A stretch of DNA of 38,198 bases from an uncultured Schlesneria sp. (GTDB lineage Bacteria; Planctomycetota; Planctomycetia; Planctomycetales; Planctomycetaceae). The notes under the pieces are model-generated. The model worked only from the letters and a program-made list of their open reading frames with translations. It made no database searches and was not told the origin of the DNA. The first letter of the stretch is position 1, and every line of letters starts with the position of its first letter. Shown piece by piece: positions 8,646 to 17,294 of this stretch. The stretch spans positions 1 through 38,198 of the forward strand of contig CAIMFH010000061.1 in the NCBI GenBank assembly GCA_903840265.1, written 5' to 3'. The translations under genes and the position numbers were made by a program.

Positions 8646-8876
8646 TTACAGGCCCTTTGCGACGCTCTTACATTTTCCGCAATCGCAATCAGTCTGCCAA
8701 GCCTGGGTGTTATTCGGATTCGGCAACCACACACGAATCTCTGAATGGCAGAAGGGGCAACTCTGATCTACGGGCAGTCCCAGCTGAAATTCACCAAGCG
8801 CTATCATGGTCGATCGCGTGGGTTCATCAGACCGAGCCCAATCGGCGATTAAATCGTCTTTGGTGAGCTTTCCCAT
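8646..8876 (-). CDS. Small zinc-ribbon-like protein, unknown function
   Basis: A 76-residue protein with five cysteines spaced as CPFC (40 and 43) and CDCGKC (64, 66 and 69), which could hold one zinc ion in a ribbon-like fold. The N-terminal 35 residues are predicted helical (KLTKDDLIADWARSDEPTRSTMIALGEF). I do not recognise the family. It sits between nadD and the phosphoglycerate mutase gene on the same strand. The cysteine spacing argues for a real gene, but the ribosome site before ATG 8876 is weak. Confidence 0.55.
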   Translation of the reverse strand: MGKLTKDDLIADWARSDEPTRSTMIALGEFQLGLPVDQSCPFCHSEIRVWLPNPNNTQAWQTDCDCGKCKSVAKGL

Positions 8877-8895
8877 TGCGCCCCAAACTAAGTGA

Positions 8896-8925
8896 GGATC
8901 AGCCGCGCCAAGTCTCGGCTGATCC
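8896..8925 (-). terminator. Hairpin downstream of apgM
   Basis: Perfect 10-bp inverted repeat GGATCAGCCG/CGGCTGATCC around a 10-base loop, 33 bp after the apgM stop. No T-tract follows on the minus strand, so it is a weak intrinsic terminator at best; a processing or attenuation site is also possible. Confidence 0.45.
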
Positions 8926-8957
8926 CAACGCTGCTTTCGAACTGCGGCCGACGACTA

Positions 8958-10166
8958 CTAGGCCCCAAACTTCTCCAGTCGACCTGCGTGTGCCATGGTC
9001 AGCAGCATCAGATGCTTAGCTTCGAACTGGCCCAAGCCGCCGCGCAGACACTGCGCTTCACCGAACTTGGTCGATCCGTCGAATCGGCAATTGTTAGCCG
9101 CCAACAGCACTGGCACTGGATGCCAACTGTGCGACTTCATCTTGCTCGGCGTGCTGTGGTCGCCGGTAACGACGATGACATCCGGGTTGAGTTTGGTAAC
9201 TCTCGGGATGCCAGCGTCCAACTCTTCGGTTCGTTGCACCTTCAGCGCGAAGTTGCCATCTTCGCCCGAGGAATCGGTGTACTTCCAGTGGATGAAGAAG
9301 AAGTCGTAGTCATTCCAGGAAGCTTCGAGGCGATTCATCTGGTCTTCGAGCGTATGACCGGCGTCGAGGATGTCCATGCCGACGAGGCGAGCGAGACCGC
9401 GGTACATCGGATAGACAGCGATCGCGGCGCCGCGCATGCCATAGACTTCCTGGAACGGCGGAATGTGAGGCATCTTGTCGATGCCACGCAGCGTCAGGAA
9501 GTTGGCCGGCGCGTCGTCCTTCAGAACTTCCTTGGCCTTCGCCAGGAATGCCTTGGCGATCTCGGCTGTTTTCGCGCTCCCGGCGGAACGTGCCACTGGT
9601 TCCAGGGCTGGAACACCGGTCTTCTGAGGGTCGGTGTCAGCGACATCGCCGCCGAGTCCTTCGCCACGAAAGATAATGACGGTGCGATACCCTTCGCCGG
9701 CTCGCACGAAGACTTCGGCTCCGGGCACCTTGATCTGGTTCAGTTTTTCGCTGAGTTTCGAACCGACTTCGGTCGGAATACGTCCCGCGCGACGGTCGGT
9801 GATGTTGCCCGCGGCGTCGATGGTGCAGAAGTTGCCACGAATGGCCACGTCGTTGGGGCCGAGTTCAAAATCGATACCGAGCGCTTCAAGTACACCGCGA
9901 CCGATCTGGTACTTCGCGGGATCGTAACCAAACAAGCCGAGGTGGCCGGGGCCACTGCCGGGAGCGATCCCAGGCAGTACCGGAGTGCTCAGGCCCAGCG
10001 TGCCGCGACGGGCGAGGGCGTCCAAGTTCGGGGTGTTCGCCGTTTCCAGTTCTGTCTTGCCACCGGGTTCCAATGGCAATCCGCCCAATCCGTCTCCGAC
10101 GATCAGAACGATTTTCGAACCATTATCTTTTTGCAGTTTACGCGTGAAATCGTGCGGATCGGTCAT
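8958..10166 (-). CDS. apgM: 2,3-bisphosphoglycerate-independent phosphoglycerate mutase, archaeal type
   Basis: The enzyme interconverts 3- and 2-phosphoglycerate in glycolysis and gluconeogenesis and belongs to the alkaline-phosphatase superfamily. The 402-residue protein carries the metal site IVGDGLGG (about 22-29) and TANTPNLDALA, then the catalytic-serine region PGSGPGHLGLFGYDP (Ser71). Toward the end, VVTGDHSTPSKMKSHSWHPVPVLL holds the Asp/His metal ligands. Length and motifs fit the short aPGAM form, not the 510-residue GpmI form. The start ATG 10166 has only a weak ribosome site. The gene is divergent from the class V aminotransferase gene. A large frame antisense to it on the plus strand is a shadow. 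Confidence 0.93.
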   Translation of the reverse strand: MTDPHDFTRKLQKDNGSKIVLIVGDGLGGLPLEPGGKTELETANTPNLDALARRGTLGLSTPVLPGIAPGSGPGHLGLFGYDPAKYQIGRGVLEALGIDFELGPNDVAIRGNFCTIDAAGNITDRRAGRIPTEVGSKLSEKLNQIKVPGAEVFVRAGEGYRTVIIFRGEGLGGDVADTDPQKTGVPALEPVARSAGSAKTAEIAKAFLAKAKEVLKDDAPANFLTLRGIDKMPHIPPFQEVYGMRGAAIAVYPMYRGLARLVGMDILDAGHTLEDQMNRLEASWNDYDFFFIHWKYTDSSGEDGNFALKVQRTEELDAGIPRVTKLNPDVIVVTGDHSTPSKMKSHSWHPVPVLLAANNCRFDGSTKFGEAQCLRGGLGQFEAKHLMLLTMAHAGRLEKFGA

Positions 10167-10371
10167 GAATCAATCATCACTTTCAGAAGACGGGCTCCAT
10201 TCGGCCGCTCCAACGTTTTGGCGGCCGCGGCCTGATTGTCGATGACAAAAGCCGGTCATGCAAGTGTGAGACAAATCAGCGGTTGCCAGTCCGATGGAAG
10301 CATTGCCTTTCAACCGGAATTCTGTCTGAATGCGAGGGCCTTGATCGCAGTCCACAATCAACGGAATTCGC

Positions 10372-11592
10372 ATGTCAAAAGGGAGCACAATGCCGGTTGG
10401 CCGTCAGGACTGGTCTTTTTCGGACGAGACAATCTATTTGAATCACGGCTCGTTCGGGCCTTCGCCGCGGGTTGTTCAGACCGTCCGTGAGGAATGGTCG
10501 CAGCGACTGAACGCCAATCCGATGGACTTCTATCTGCGCCAGTTTGACGCTGCAATCGATCACGCTGCAGAACGCCTGGGCAAGTGGATTGGGACCGAAG
10601 GTCGTGACTTGGTGTTCGTCGACAATGCGACGGTCGCGATGAACGTAGTCGCGGAGTCGTTGACGCTAGGCCCTGACGACGAAGTTCTGCTGAACGACCA
10701 CGAATATGGGGCGGTCTTTCGCATCTGGCGGTCCGTTTGCGAAAAAACGGGCGCGAAGATCGTTTCGCCGACAATCGGTATCGGGAGTGACGATCAGCCT
10801 CGCCGGTTCGAATCGGCATCTGACATCAGCGAGCCGATCATTCGAGCGATCACGCCACGCACCAAGCTGATCATCATCAGCCATATCACTTCCGCGACGG
10901 CGATCAAATTCCCGGTCGAAGAGGTCTGTCGCGTCGCTCGTGAGCGGGGAATTCCGGTTTGCATTGATGGTCCGCATGCCCTGGCGATGATTGACCTGAA
11001 TCTGAAAAAGATCGATTGCGATTTCTACTGTGCCAGCCTGCATAAGTGGCTTTCCGCACCGTTCGGTGCGGGATTTCTGTTCGTTCACCGCAAATGGCAA
11101 GCGAAACTGAAGCCGCACCTGACGAGTTGGGGGCGCAGCCTGGGCGGTTGCCCGTCGCGATGGCAGGACAATCTGAATTGGCTCGGAACTCGCGACCCGG
11201 CACCATTTCTCTCTGTGCCAGCCGCCATCGATTTTCTGGAGGGCTTTGGCCTTGAGAATTTTCGGTCGCAAACTCACGAGCTGGCTCGGTATGCCCGACA
11301 TCAGTTGGAACCGATCCTGGGCCAGGTCGCCACGATTCCGGATTCGATGGACTGGTACGGCTCGATGATTGCGATTCCGCTTCCGGCGGACGTTTCGAGG
11401 AAAGCGAAACCGAATGCCATTCATCCCCTGCAACAGAAACTGTGGAATGATCACCATATTGAAGCCCTGGTGACAGAATGCCATGGTCATCGATTTCTGC
11501 GTGCTTCCTGCCACCTCTACAATAGCCGAGCGGACATTGATGCCCTTTGCTCTGCCGTCGCCAGGCTTCTTCCCGGCGAGCGCGGACAATAA
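10372..11592 (+). CDS. Class V aminotransferase-fold PLP enzyme, isopenicillin-N-epimerase-like
   Basis: A 406-residue fold-type I PLP enzyme related to cysteine desulfurases and isopenicillin N epimerase. The N-terminus has YLNHGSFGPSPRVVQ, the small-domain signature of the epimerase-like group. The PLP-stacking DHEYGA lies near 109-114, the cofactor Asp is in VCIDGPHA (Asp199), and the Schiff-base lysine is in ASLHKWLSAPFG (Lys225). There is no active-site cysteine loop of the NifS/SufS kind, so a desulfurase role is unlikely; epimerase, lyase or aminotransferase chemistry on an amino acid is possible. ATG 10372 and ATG 10390 both have ribosome sites, the second (GGGAG) stronger. The substrate is unknown. 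Confidence 0.85.
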   Translation: MSKGSTMPVGRQDWSFSDETIYLNHGSFGPSPRVVQTVREEWSQRLNANPMDFYLRQFDAAIDHAAERLGKWIGTEGRDLVFVDNATVAMNVVAESLTLGPDDEVLLNDHEYGAVFRIWRSVCEKTGAKIVSPTIGIGSDDQPRRFESASDISEPIIRAITPRTKLIIISHITSATAIKFPVEEVCRVARERGIPVCIDGPHALAMIDLNLKKIDCDFYCASLHKWLSAPFGAGFLFVHRKWQAKLKPHLTSWGRSLGGCPSRWQDNLNWLGTRDPAPFLSVPAAIDFLEGFGLENFRSQTHELARYARHQLEPILGQVATIPDSMDWYGSMIAIPLPADVSRKAKPNAIHPLQQKLWNDHHIEALVTECHGHRFLRASCHLYNSRADIDALCSAVARLLPGERGQ

Positions 11593-11709
11593 CCTGCGTC
11601 GCCAAGTATCGCACCAGTTTGCTAATTTGAGCAACTTTCCCTACGTTTGGCAGTCGGTACCGTTTGGGCACGCGTTTACTCGCCCGCAATTCATCAAGGT
11701 TTTATCGGC

Positions 11710-12393
11710 ATGGATCCGTCGGATTCGAATGACAGGCAAATTCTTCGACTGCAAATTCGGCGTCGAGCATTGCAATCGCGACTGCTGATGATCTTTGCGA
11801 TTGGCTGTACAGTGATGCTGACATGCTGCTGCGTCCCGATGGTGGTGCTGCAAATTGCGTTTGGCCCAACAGAATTTAAGAAGCCTGCCGACGTTGATGC
11901 CGTGGCGAAGCAGATTGCTCCGATCGCAGTGCCCCCCGGTTTTACCGGTGCCCTCGCGAGTACGGCCGACAACGCAGCGTGGCGGGTGAGAATCGCCAGG
12001 TTCGACCAGGATCAGGGACGCGGCCGCCTGTTGATCGCCCAGATTCGTACGCACATGAGCAAACCTTTTCTGGACGCCGAGGATAACGGCAAGCTCGAAG
12101 AGCAGATGCTGCAGACCTTGATGAACGATCTGTATCCCGGCCTCAAGAACCTGAATGTCAAAACGACGAGGACCAAAGTAGTTTCGCTAAACGGGACTGA
12201 CGTTACCTTTACGATTGATGAAGGGGAGGATTTGACGTCAACGACTCGTCGGCGTCAGGTTTTCGGGAAGACAATCACGCCGGACGGGGCCCTTCAACTC
12301 GTTCTGCAGGTCGAAGATGGGTTTATCACAGACGAGGCGATTGACGCCATGCTGGACTCGATGGCGGATCCTGAAGCGAAACCTATTCCTTAA
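11710..12393 (+). CDS. Single-pass membrane protein, unknown function
   Basis: A 227-residue protein from ATG 11710; an earlier TTG at 11647 adds an unlikely leader. A basic N-terminus of about 22 residues is followed by one hydrophobic segment with three consecutive cysteines (MIFAIGCTVMLTCCCVPMVVLQIAF). The rest, about 180 residues, should face the periplasm or cytoplasm as a small alpha/beta domain. I recognise no family. It lies between the class V aminotransferase and the Gly-rich BON gene on the same strand, but with gaps of more than 100 bp on each side. Confidence 0.6.
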   Translation: MDPSDSNDRQILRLQIRRRALQSRLLMIFAIGCTVMLTCCCVPMVVLQIAFGPTEFKKPADVDAVAKQIAPIAVPPGFTGALASTADNAAWRVRIARFDQDQGRGRLLIAQIRTHMSKPFLDAEDNGKLEEQMLQTLMNDLYPGLKNLNVKTTRTKVVSLNGTDVTFTIDEGEDLTSTTRRRQVFGKTITPDGALQLVLQVEDGFITDEAIDAMLDSMADPEAKPIP

Positions 12394-12518
12394 CTGAATT
12401 CCCCGCTTCCGGAAAAGTACTGGTTGACGCGGTCGAAAATCGCCGAGAGAATGTTGGCGGCTGTGTTTCCATGTTGTTTTCCACCGCCATGCGGCAGTTT
12501 CTGCCGAAGGTGAGCGCC

Positions 12519-13325
12519 ATGCGATCTCTATTCCTGACCTGCAGTCTGGTTGCCGCACTCGGCCTTCCGGCCTCTGCCTATGCCCAAATGAACAGTGGCG
12601 GTAGTCGGGGTTCGACCGGATCAAGCGGGATGAGCGGTTCGAGCGGCTTCGGATCGTCAGGATTTGGTACTGCAGGGTCGTCCGGAGGCTTTGGGAGCAG
12701 TGGTTTCGGTTCCGCAGGGTCGGGCATGGGAGGCATGGGTTCAGGCGGAATGGGCTCGGGTGGGATGGGGGGCATGGGCTCCGGTGGCATGGGCGGGATG
12801 GGTCAAGGTGGAATGGGTGGCCAACAGCAGGGTGGCAACTTCCTGGGAGTTAACAACAACCAGACCCAGTTTCTCGGTCGAGGCAGTACGGGTCAGCAGG
12901 GTGGCATGGGCCAGAACGGCATGAACCAGTTCGGTAATAACGGCGGGAACCGTGGCGGAAATCGTGGTAACAATCTAAACACGATGAACAGCATGCTGGG
13001 AAATAGCGGGATGAATTCTGGCATGAATCGCCAGCAACCAGCCGTCCGACCGCGTCAAAAAGTGGCTTTTGATTACCCTGCTCCAAAGACCGATACGCTG
13101 CACGTGAACTTGAAATCCCAGTTGGACCGGATTTCTCTTCGTCATCCCGGAATGACCAACGTTCTGGTGTCCTCGGAATCTAACGGCGAATTGGTTCTGC
13201 GCGGTGCCGTGAAGAGCGAAGCCGACGCCAAGCGCGCGGTCAACTTGGTTCGGTTGGAACCGGGCGTTCGTACCGTTCGCAACGAACTGACGTTTCCCCC
13301 TGCTGCTGACAGCGCCGCCGAATAG
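12519..13325 (+). CDS. Secreted Gly/Met-rich protein with a C-terminal BON domain
   Basis: From ATG 12519, with AAGGTG upstream, the product is 268 residues. It has a Sec signal peptide (MRSLFLTCSLVAALGLPASAYA, cut before Gln-Met), a low-complexity region of about 140 residues built from GSSGFG and GGMGSGGMGGMG repeats followed by Asn/Gln/Gly-rich sequence, and a BON domain in the last 70 residues (DTLHVNLKSQLDRI to RTVRNELTF). BON domains bind membranes or phospholipid surfaces and often occur in envelope-stress proteins. The Gly/Met region is probably disordered and could be a linker or metal-interacting. The frame continues upstream to 12471, but the signal peptide fixes the later start. 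Confidence 0.8.
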   Translation: MRSLFLTCSLVAALGLPASAYAQMNSGGSRGSTGSSGMSGSSGFGSSGFGTAGSSGGFGSSGFGSAGSGMGGMGSGGMGSGGMGGMGSGGMGGMGQGGMGGQQQGGNFLGVNNNQTQFLGRGSTGQQGGMGQNGMNQFGNNGGNRGGNRGNNLNTMNSMLGNSGMNSGMNRQQPAVRPRQKVAFDYPAPKTDTLHVNLKSQLDRISLRHPGMTNVLVSSESNGELVLRGAVKSEADAKRAVNLVRLEPGVRTVRNELTFPPAADSAAE

Positions 13326-13369
13326 TTTCGACTCGGTCGAAGCTGGTGTGACAGAGCGGTCGTGTCGTC

Positions 13370-13390
13370 CTTGGCGAGATTAGCGACGCC
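13370..13390. repeat. Degenerate copy of the NLLARLAT-type repeat
   Basis: CTTGGCGAGATTAGC plus GAC resembles the right half of the palindromic repeat at 21326 and 25743, with changes. It lies in the spacer between the BON gene and the Nramp-like gene. It is a weaker match than the other two and may be chance. Confidence 0.3.
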
Positions 13391-13526
13391 TCGTTGCTTC
13401 CCCGACGCATCACTCGGACAACTTCTACCGAAATTTGCTTCGTCGACCTCGTCTCACGGGCGTACCCATCGGCCGACTGCTATGATTCGCGTCTCTTGAT
13501 GCCACATCCGAGACGGGACATGCCGA

Positions 13527-15008
13527 ATGAGTGACGACGTCATTGCTTTTGATCCGTATGCGCTTCCTCCGGACGAAATCCAGGAACCGCCGACCACGTT
13601 ATGGGCTACGCTGCGGAAAATTGGTCCGGGAATAATTCTGGCCGGAACGATTGTCGGTTCGGGCGAGCTGATTCTGACAACCAGCTTAGGGGCCAAGCAT
13701 GGTTTCATATTTCTGTGGTTGATCCTGTTCAGTTGCGTGATCAAGGTCTTCGTGCAGATTGAAATTGGCCGCTATGCCATCTCTTCCGGCCGCCCGACGC
13801 TGGGGGCCATCAATGAGCTGCCTGGACCACGGTTCGGGGCGCATTGGATGGTGTGGTGGTGGTTCTTCATGATGGTCTGCAGCGTCGTGCAGTTGGGTGG
13901 CATGGCGGGGACGGTGGGGCAGGCGTTGAATCTGGCGTTCCCTTCGGTTTCGTCCTCTTCTTCGAGCAGCGTCGCGGGACATTTTCCCTGGCTGGGAACA
14001 ATGATCACAGCGCGACCGGAAGTCCCCTGGGCGGTGGCCACGTGCCTGGTCGCAATGGCTCTCATCTATGGAGGTGGCTACCGCCGCATCGAGTGGTTGA
14101 CCACAGCCATCGTCGTCGGAGTGACGCTGATTACCGTGTCGGCAGCAGTCGCATTGAACTGGACGAACTATCCCGTCCGCTTTTCCGATCTGTTGAAAGG
14201 TTTGGAGTTCCAGATCCCCACGGATCCTGACGGACTCGCTGCCGCTTTCGCAGTGTTTGGCGTCACCGGGGTGGGAGCCACAGAGCTGTTTTATTATCCG
14301 TATTGGTGCCTTGAAAAAGGCTACGCCCGATACGTCGGTCGCGCGGACGGCAGTGAAGCCTGGGAGCGTCGGGCCCGCGGCTGGATTCGCGTCATGCACT
14401 TGGACGCGTGGGTCAGCATGGTGGTGTTCACGATCTCGACCGTGGCGTTTTATCTGATGGGGGCTGCGGTGCTTCATCCGCAAGGGTTGGAACCCAAGGG
14501 TCAAGCACTGATCGACACACTCTCGAAGATGTACGTTGGACCTTTCGGAGAATGGACGCGAGTTCTCTTTTTAATCGGTGCCGGTGCGGTGCTCTTCAAA
14601 ACTTTGTATCTGTCCTGTGCAGGGAACAGTCGTTTGATGACGGACTTCCTGGTTCTGGCCGGCGCCACCAAGTCGCCGTCAGCAGAACAACGGGCGCGAA
14701 TGATCGCACGACTCTGCCTGGTCTTTCCCTCGGTGGCGCTGGCGTTCTTCTTGATTGGGAAGGATCCAAAACTGATGGTCACTATCGGCGGCGTTGGTCA
14801 GGCAGCAACATTGCCGATGATCGCCGGGGCGACGCTGTACTTCCGGTATGCAAAAGTTCACCCGGCGCTGAAACCCTGGCGGATCACGGATGCCTTGCTT
14901 TGGGTGGCCGTGATCAGCATCTGCATCGTGGCGGCGTATGCGGTTCCGACGCAAATCAGGGCTGCGTTGCCTAAGCCTGCCGCTGCTGTGCCGACTGCGC
15001 CCCGTTGA
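13527..15008 (+). CDS. Nramp-related membrane transporter lacking the canonical metal motifs
   Basis: A 493-residue protein with about eleven transmembrane segments in the LeuT-like Nramp order. TM1 starts with the family's GPG (IGPGIILAGTIVGSGELILTT, about 32-52), but the DPGN motif that binds metal is replaced by GSGE (44-47). In TM6, the usual AxxMPH is replaced by GVGATELFYYPYW (about 248-260). The protein is therefore in the Nramp superfamily, but Mn2+/Fe2+ transport cannot be assumed; another ion or small solute, or a non-canonical metal site using Glu47 and Glu253, are options. A Ser-rich loop (141-148) follows TM3/4. The start ATG 13527 overlaps a four-codon frame. A strong hairpin follows the stop. 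Confidence 0.8.
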   Translation: MSDDVIAFDPYALPPDEIQEPPTTLWATLRKIGPGIILAGTIVGSGELILTTSLGAKHGFIFLWLILFSCVIKVFVQIEIGRYAISSGRPTLGAINELPGPRFGAHWMVWWWFFMMVCSVVQLGGMAGTVGQALNLAFPSVSSSSSSSVAGHFPWLGTMITARPEVPWAVATCLVAMALIYGGGYRRIEWLTTAIVVGVTLITVSAAVALNWTNYPVRFSDLLKGLEFQIPTDPDGLAAAFAVFGVTGVGATELFYYPYWCLEKGYARYVGRADGSEAWERRARGWIRVMHLDAWVSMVVFTISTVAFYLMGAAVLHPQGLEPKGQALIDTLSKMYVGPFGEWTRVLFLIGAGAVLFKTLYLSCAGNSRLMTDFLVLAGATKSPSAEQRARMIARLCLVFPSVALAFFLIGKDPKLMVTIGGVGQAATLPMIAGATLYFRYAKVHPALKPWRITDALLWVAVISICIVAAYAVPTQIRAALPKPAAAVPTAPR

Positions 15009-15036
15009 TTGTCGGGTTGAGTCAAATGCGCAGCAA

Positions 15037-15064
15037 AAACGCCAGCCATGAGTGGCTGGCGTTT
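15037..15064. terminator. Bidirectional terminator
   Basis: Perfect 12-bp inverted repeat AAACGCCAGCCA/TGGCTGGCGTTT with a TGAG loop. It lies between the convergent Nramp-like gene (stop 15008) and FAH-family gene (stop 15082). The A/T ends give U-rich tails in both directions, as expected for a shared intrinsic terminator. Confidence 0.8.
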
Positions 15065-15081
15065 CCATTTTGAAGTCAACT

Positions 15082-15945
15082 TCAATTCGATTCTGCGACA
15101 ACAGGATTGGACAGAATACCAAGCCCTTCGATTTCGACTTCCATCCGATCGCCCGGCTTGATCCAGACTGGCGGGGTACGAGCCATGCCGACCCCTGGTG
15201 GCGTACCAGTGAAGATCAGATCGCCTGGCTGCAATGCGAAGAGTTGCGATAGGTGAGCGATCAATTCATCGACACCGAAGATGAGTTCTTTGGTGGATGA
15301 ATCCTGCATCGTTTCACCGTTCAATCGCAGTTGAATTCGCAGATTGTGCGGATCAATTTCGTCGGCCGTCGTCAGGAATGGTCCCGTCGGGGCGAACGTG
15401 TCTGGAGTTTTACCCAGCAGCCATTGACCACCTGGCCGTCCCTTCTGCCAGTCGCGGGCCGAGACATCGTTGCCCGGCATGTAACCGGCGACATACTTGA
15501 AAGCATCTTCCTTGCGAACTCGGCGTGCCAACTTGCCGATGACGACAACGAGTTCCGCTTCGTAGTCGACTTCGTGAGCCACCGCCGGCAAGACCACGTT
15601 GTCATCGGGACCGACGACCGCTTGCGGGAACTTGTTGAAAACGACGGGTTCGGGAGGAATCGGCGAGTTCGTTTCGATCGCATGGTCGCGGTAGTTCAAA
15701 CCAATGCAAATGACCTTCGAGGGACTCGCGATGGGAGCCAGCAATTTGCCGGTGACGAACGGCCCCTTGGTCAATCCGGCGGCCAAGGCACTGGCGGCGG
15801 CCATCAGCCCCTGTTCGGCCTCCAGAATCCCCTTCAAGCAAGTCGGCAGCTTCGGATCGATCTCGCATAGGTCGACATAACGTCCGTCGAGCGCCACACC
15901 GACAACGCGAGGACCGTTTGAAGTCTGCAAAGTAGCCAATCGCAT
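15082..15945 (-). CDS. Fumarylacetoacetate hydrolase family protein
   Basis: A 287-residue member of the FAH superfamily, which hydrolyses or decarboxylates acyl-pyruvates and related beta-diketo acids using a divalent metal. The catalytic core starts with [19 protein letters not shown]. It contains the metal-binding acidic residues in [14 protein letters not shown] and [14 protein letters not shown], and ends with [22 protein letters not shown]. These are the standard FAH metal and substrate segments. The small N-terminal domain of the YcgM/UGL type is present. I chose ATG 15945 ([10 protein letters not shown]) because GGAGA lies just upstream and it matches the family N-terminus; the frame is open to 15984. 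No other aromatic-degradation gene is adjacent, so the substrate stays open. Confidence 0.88.
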   Translation of the reverse strand: MRLATLQTSNGPRVVGVALDGRYVDLCEIDPKLPTCLKGILEAEQGLMAAASALAAGLTKGPFVTGKLLAPIASPSKVICIGLNYRDHAIETNSPIPPEPVVFNKFPQAVVGPDDNVVLPAVAHEVDYEAELVVVIGKLARRVRKEDAFKYVAGYMPGNDVSARDWQKGRPGGQWLLGKTPDTFAPTGPFLTTADEIDPHNLRIQLRLNGETMQDSSTKELIFGVDELIAHLSQLFALQPGDLIFTGTPPGVGMARTPPVWIKPGDRMEVEIEGLGILSNPVVAESN

Positions 15946-16131
15946 GCGAAATCTCCGTGATTCAGTTCCCGATGCCAATCTCATGCAGCCCGAAGGGCTG
16001 GCGGAGAGCAGATTCTAGGGTTCCGGGTCACTGTCCGAAAGCGTTTCGCGAGTTCGAGGCGAACTGAACCTGGATTGGTCGAGGTGGCCGACTGGACATA
16101 GGGGCGTCTTGTCGTGTTCGCAATCGGTGCG

Positions 16132-16178
16132 AAGCGGAGCTTCGAAGACCGGCGTTCCCAAGCTGGAGCTTGGGAACG
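16132..16178. repeat. Extragenic palindromic repeat, two hairpins
   Basis: A perfect 12-bp inverted repeat CGTTCCCAAGCT/AGCTTGGGAACG separated by GG occupies 16153-16178, and a smaller hairpin GAAGC-GGA-GCTTC lies just before it. Read on the minus strand it gives the phantom peptide LVPKLQLGN. From memory, that string recurs in many bacterial genomes as the trace of a REP-like repeat. It sits in the spacer between the protease gene and the FAH-family gene. Confidence 0.6.
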
Positions 16179-16214
16179 AGAAAAAGCGGACTTCGAATAT
16201 CAGGTGACCAGTGT

Positions 16215-17207
16215 TCAGGAGAGTGCTTCAATTTGAAGACTCAACAGCCTGCCATCTCGAAGCACCTGCAGCGGGAAGGCTTGCTCTGTGGGAATCAGCG
16301 TCAGCAGGCGATGCAAATCATCCATGGTTTCGACGACGCGATCGGCCAGTGAAACGATGACATCACCCGATTCAAGCCCTGCCTTTGCCGCGGCGCCGCG
16401 AGGTGTGACATCGCGGATCTCGACCCCCGTCGCACCCAACAGATCCAGATCACGAACCAATCGCCGCGGCAATTCGGCGACGGCCGCAGTGATGCCCAAC
16501 TTGCGCCGACGAACATAACCGTGAACCAATATTTCACTGAGCACCCATTCCGCTGTCGTCGAGGGAACAGCCAGCCCCAAGCCTTGTGCCATCGCGATGA
16601 TCGCGGTGTTGATCCCGACGATGCGACCTCGCGAGTCGACCAATGGCCCACCGGAATTGCCGGGGTTAATCGGCGCGGTGTGCTGGACAACCTTTTCGAT
16701 AAGTCGGCCATCTTGAGCTCGCAAGCTTCTTCCCAGAGCGCTGACGATTCCTGCCGAGACTGTCGATTGCAGGCCGAGCGGACTGCCGATTGCAATCACG
16801 AGTTGGCCGACTCTGAGTGCATCCGAATCGCCGAGTCGTGCGTAAGGGAGATCGCGCGCCGTCAAACGCACCGCTGCCAGGTCGGTCGCGGGATCGTCTC
16901 CGACGACTCGTGCGATGAGCCGATCACCATCGGTCGTTGTCGCGATAAGCTCCGATTGGCCATTCACCACATGACTATTCGTCAGCGCAAAGCCGTCCGG
17001 GGTCACCAGGAATCCCGATCCTGATCCGCCACGAGGACTCGTCGACGTCAAACTGAGAACTGAAGGAGATACTGACTCAACAACATGAATGACTGCTTGC
17101 GAGTAAGCATCCAGGAGTGAAAAGTCGGACGGCAGCCGAGCATCTTTCGAACCCGATGCTTCTCGCTCTGACGGTGTAGACGAATCGCTGGACAACTGAA
17201 TCTGCAT
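16215..17207 (-). CDS. HtrA/Deg-like S1C serine protease with PDZ domain
   Basis: From ATG 17207 (AAAGGA upstream) the product is 330 residues; a GTG at 17225 is also in frame. The trypsin-like domain has the complete triad: His79 in LTNSHVV, Asp109 in DPATDLAAV and Ser185 in NPGNSGGPL. The oxyanion segment VIAIGSPLGL is also present. One PDZ domain follows (about 240-325), with GDVIVSLADRVV. The N-terminus is polar (MQIQLSSDSSTPSEREASG) and shows no signal peptide or membrane segment. This is unusual for a Deg protease, which normally works in the periplasm, so a cytoplasmic location or non-classical export has to be considered. The MarR gene is 87 bp upstream in the same direction, suggesting an operon. 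Confidence 0.88.
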   Translation of the reverse strand: MQIQLSSDSSTPSEREASGSKDARLPSDFSLLDAYSQAVIHVVESVSPSVLSLTSTSPRGGSGSGFLVTPDGFALTNSHVVNGQSELIATTTDGDRLIARVVGDDPATDLAAVRLTARDLPYARLGDSDALRVGQLVIAIGSPLGLQSTVSAGIVSALGRSLRAQDGRLIEKVVQHTAPINPGNSGGPLVDSRGRIVGINTAIIAMAQGLGLAVPSTTAEWVLSEILVHGYVRRRKLGITAAVAELPRRLVRDLDLLGATGVEIRDVTPRGAAAKAGLESGDVIVSLADRVVETMDDLHRLLTLIPTEQAFPLQVLRDGRLLSLQIEALS

Positions 17208-17294
17208 GATCGTTTCCTTTCTCACAAGCTCTGACGAATTCCAATACGAAATTGGGTCGTCGTTGCCATTGTAGGAAGGCGATCAAGGGGCAGT

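Noticed and set aside
8892-10235. 447-codon frame on the plus strand
   Set aside because: It lies fully antisense to apgM, whose motifs and length are unambiguous, and its protein has no recognisable domain.
10666-11689. Long minus-strand frames antisense to the class V aminotransferase
   Set aside because: The plus-strand gene has clear PLP motifs; the antisense frames are Arg/Ser-rich without features.
12578-12790. Pro/Glu-rich minus-strand frame (PPEPMPP repeats)
   Set aside because: It is only the reverse reading of the Gly/Met repeats of the BON protein.
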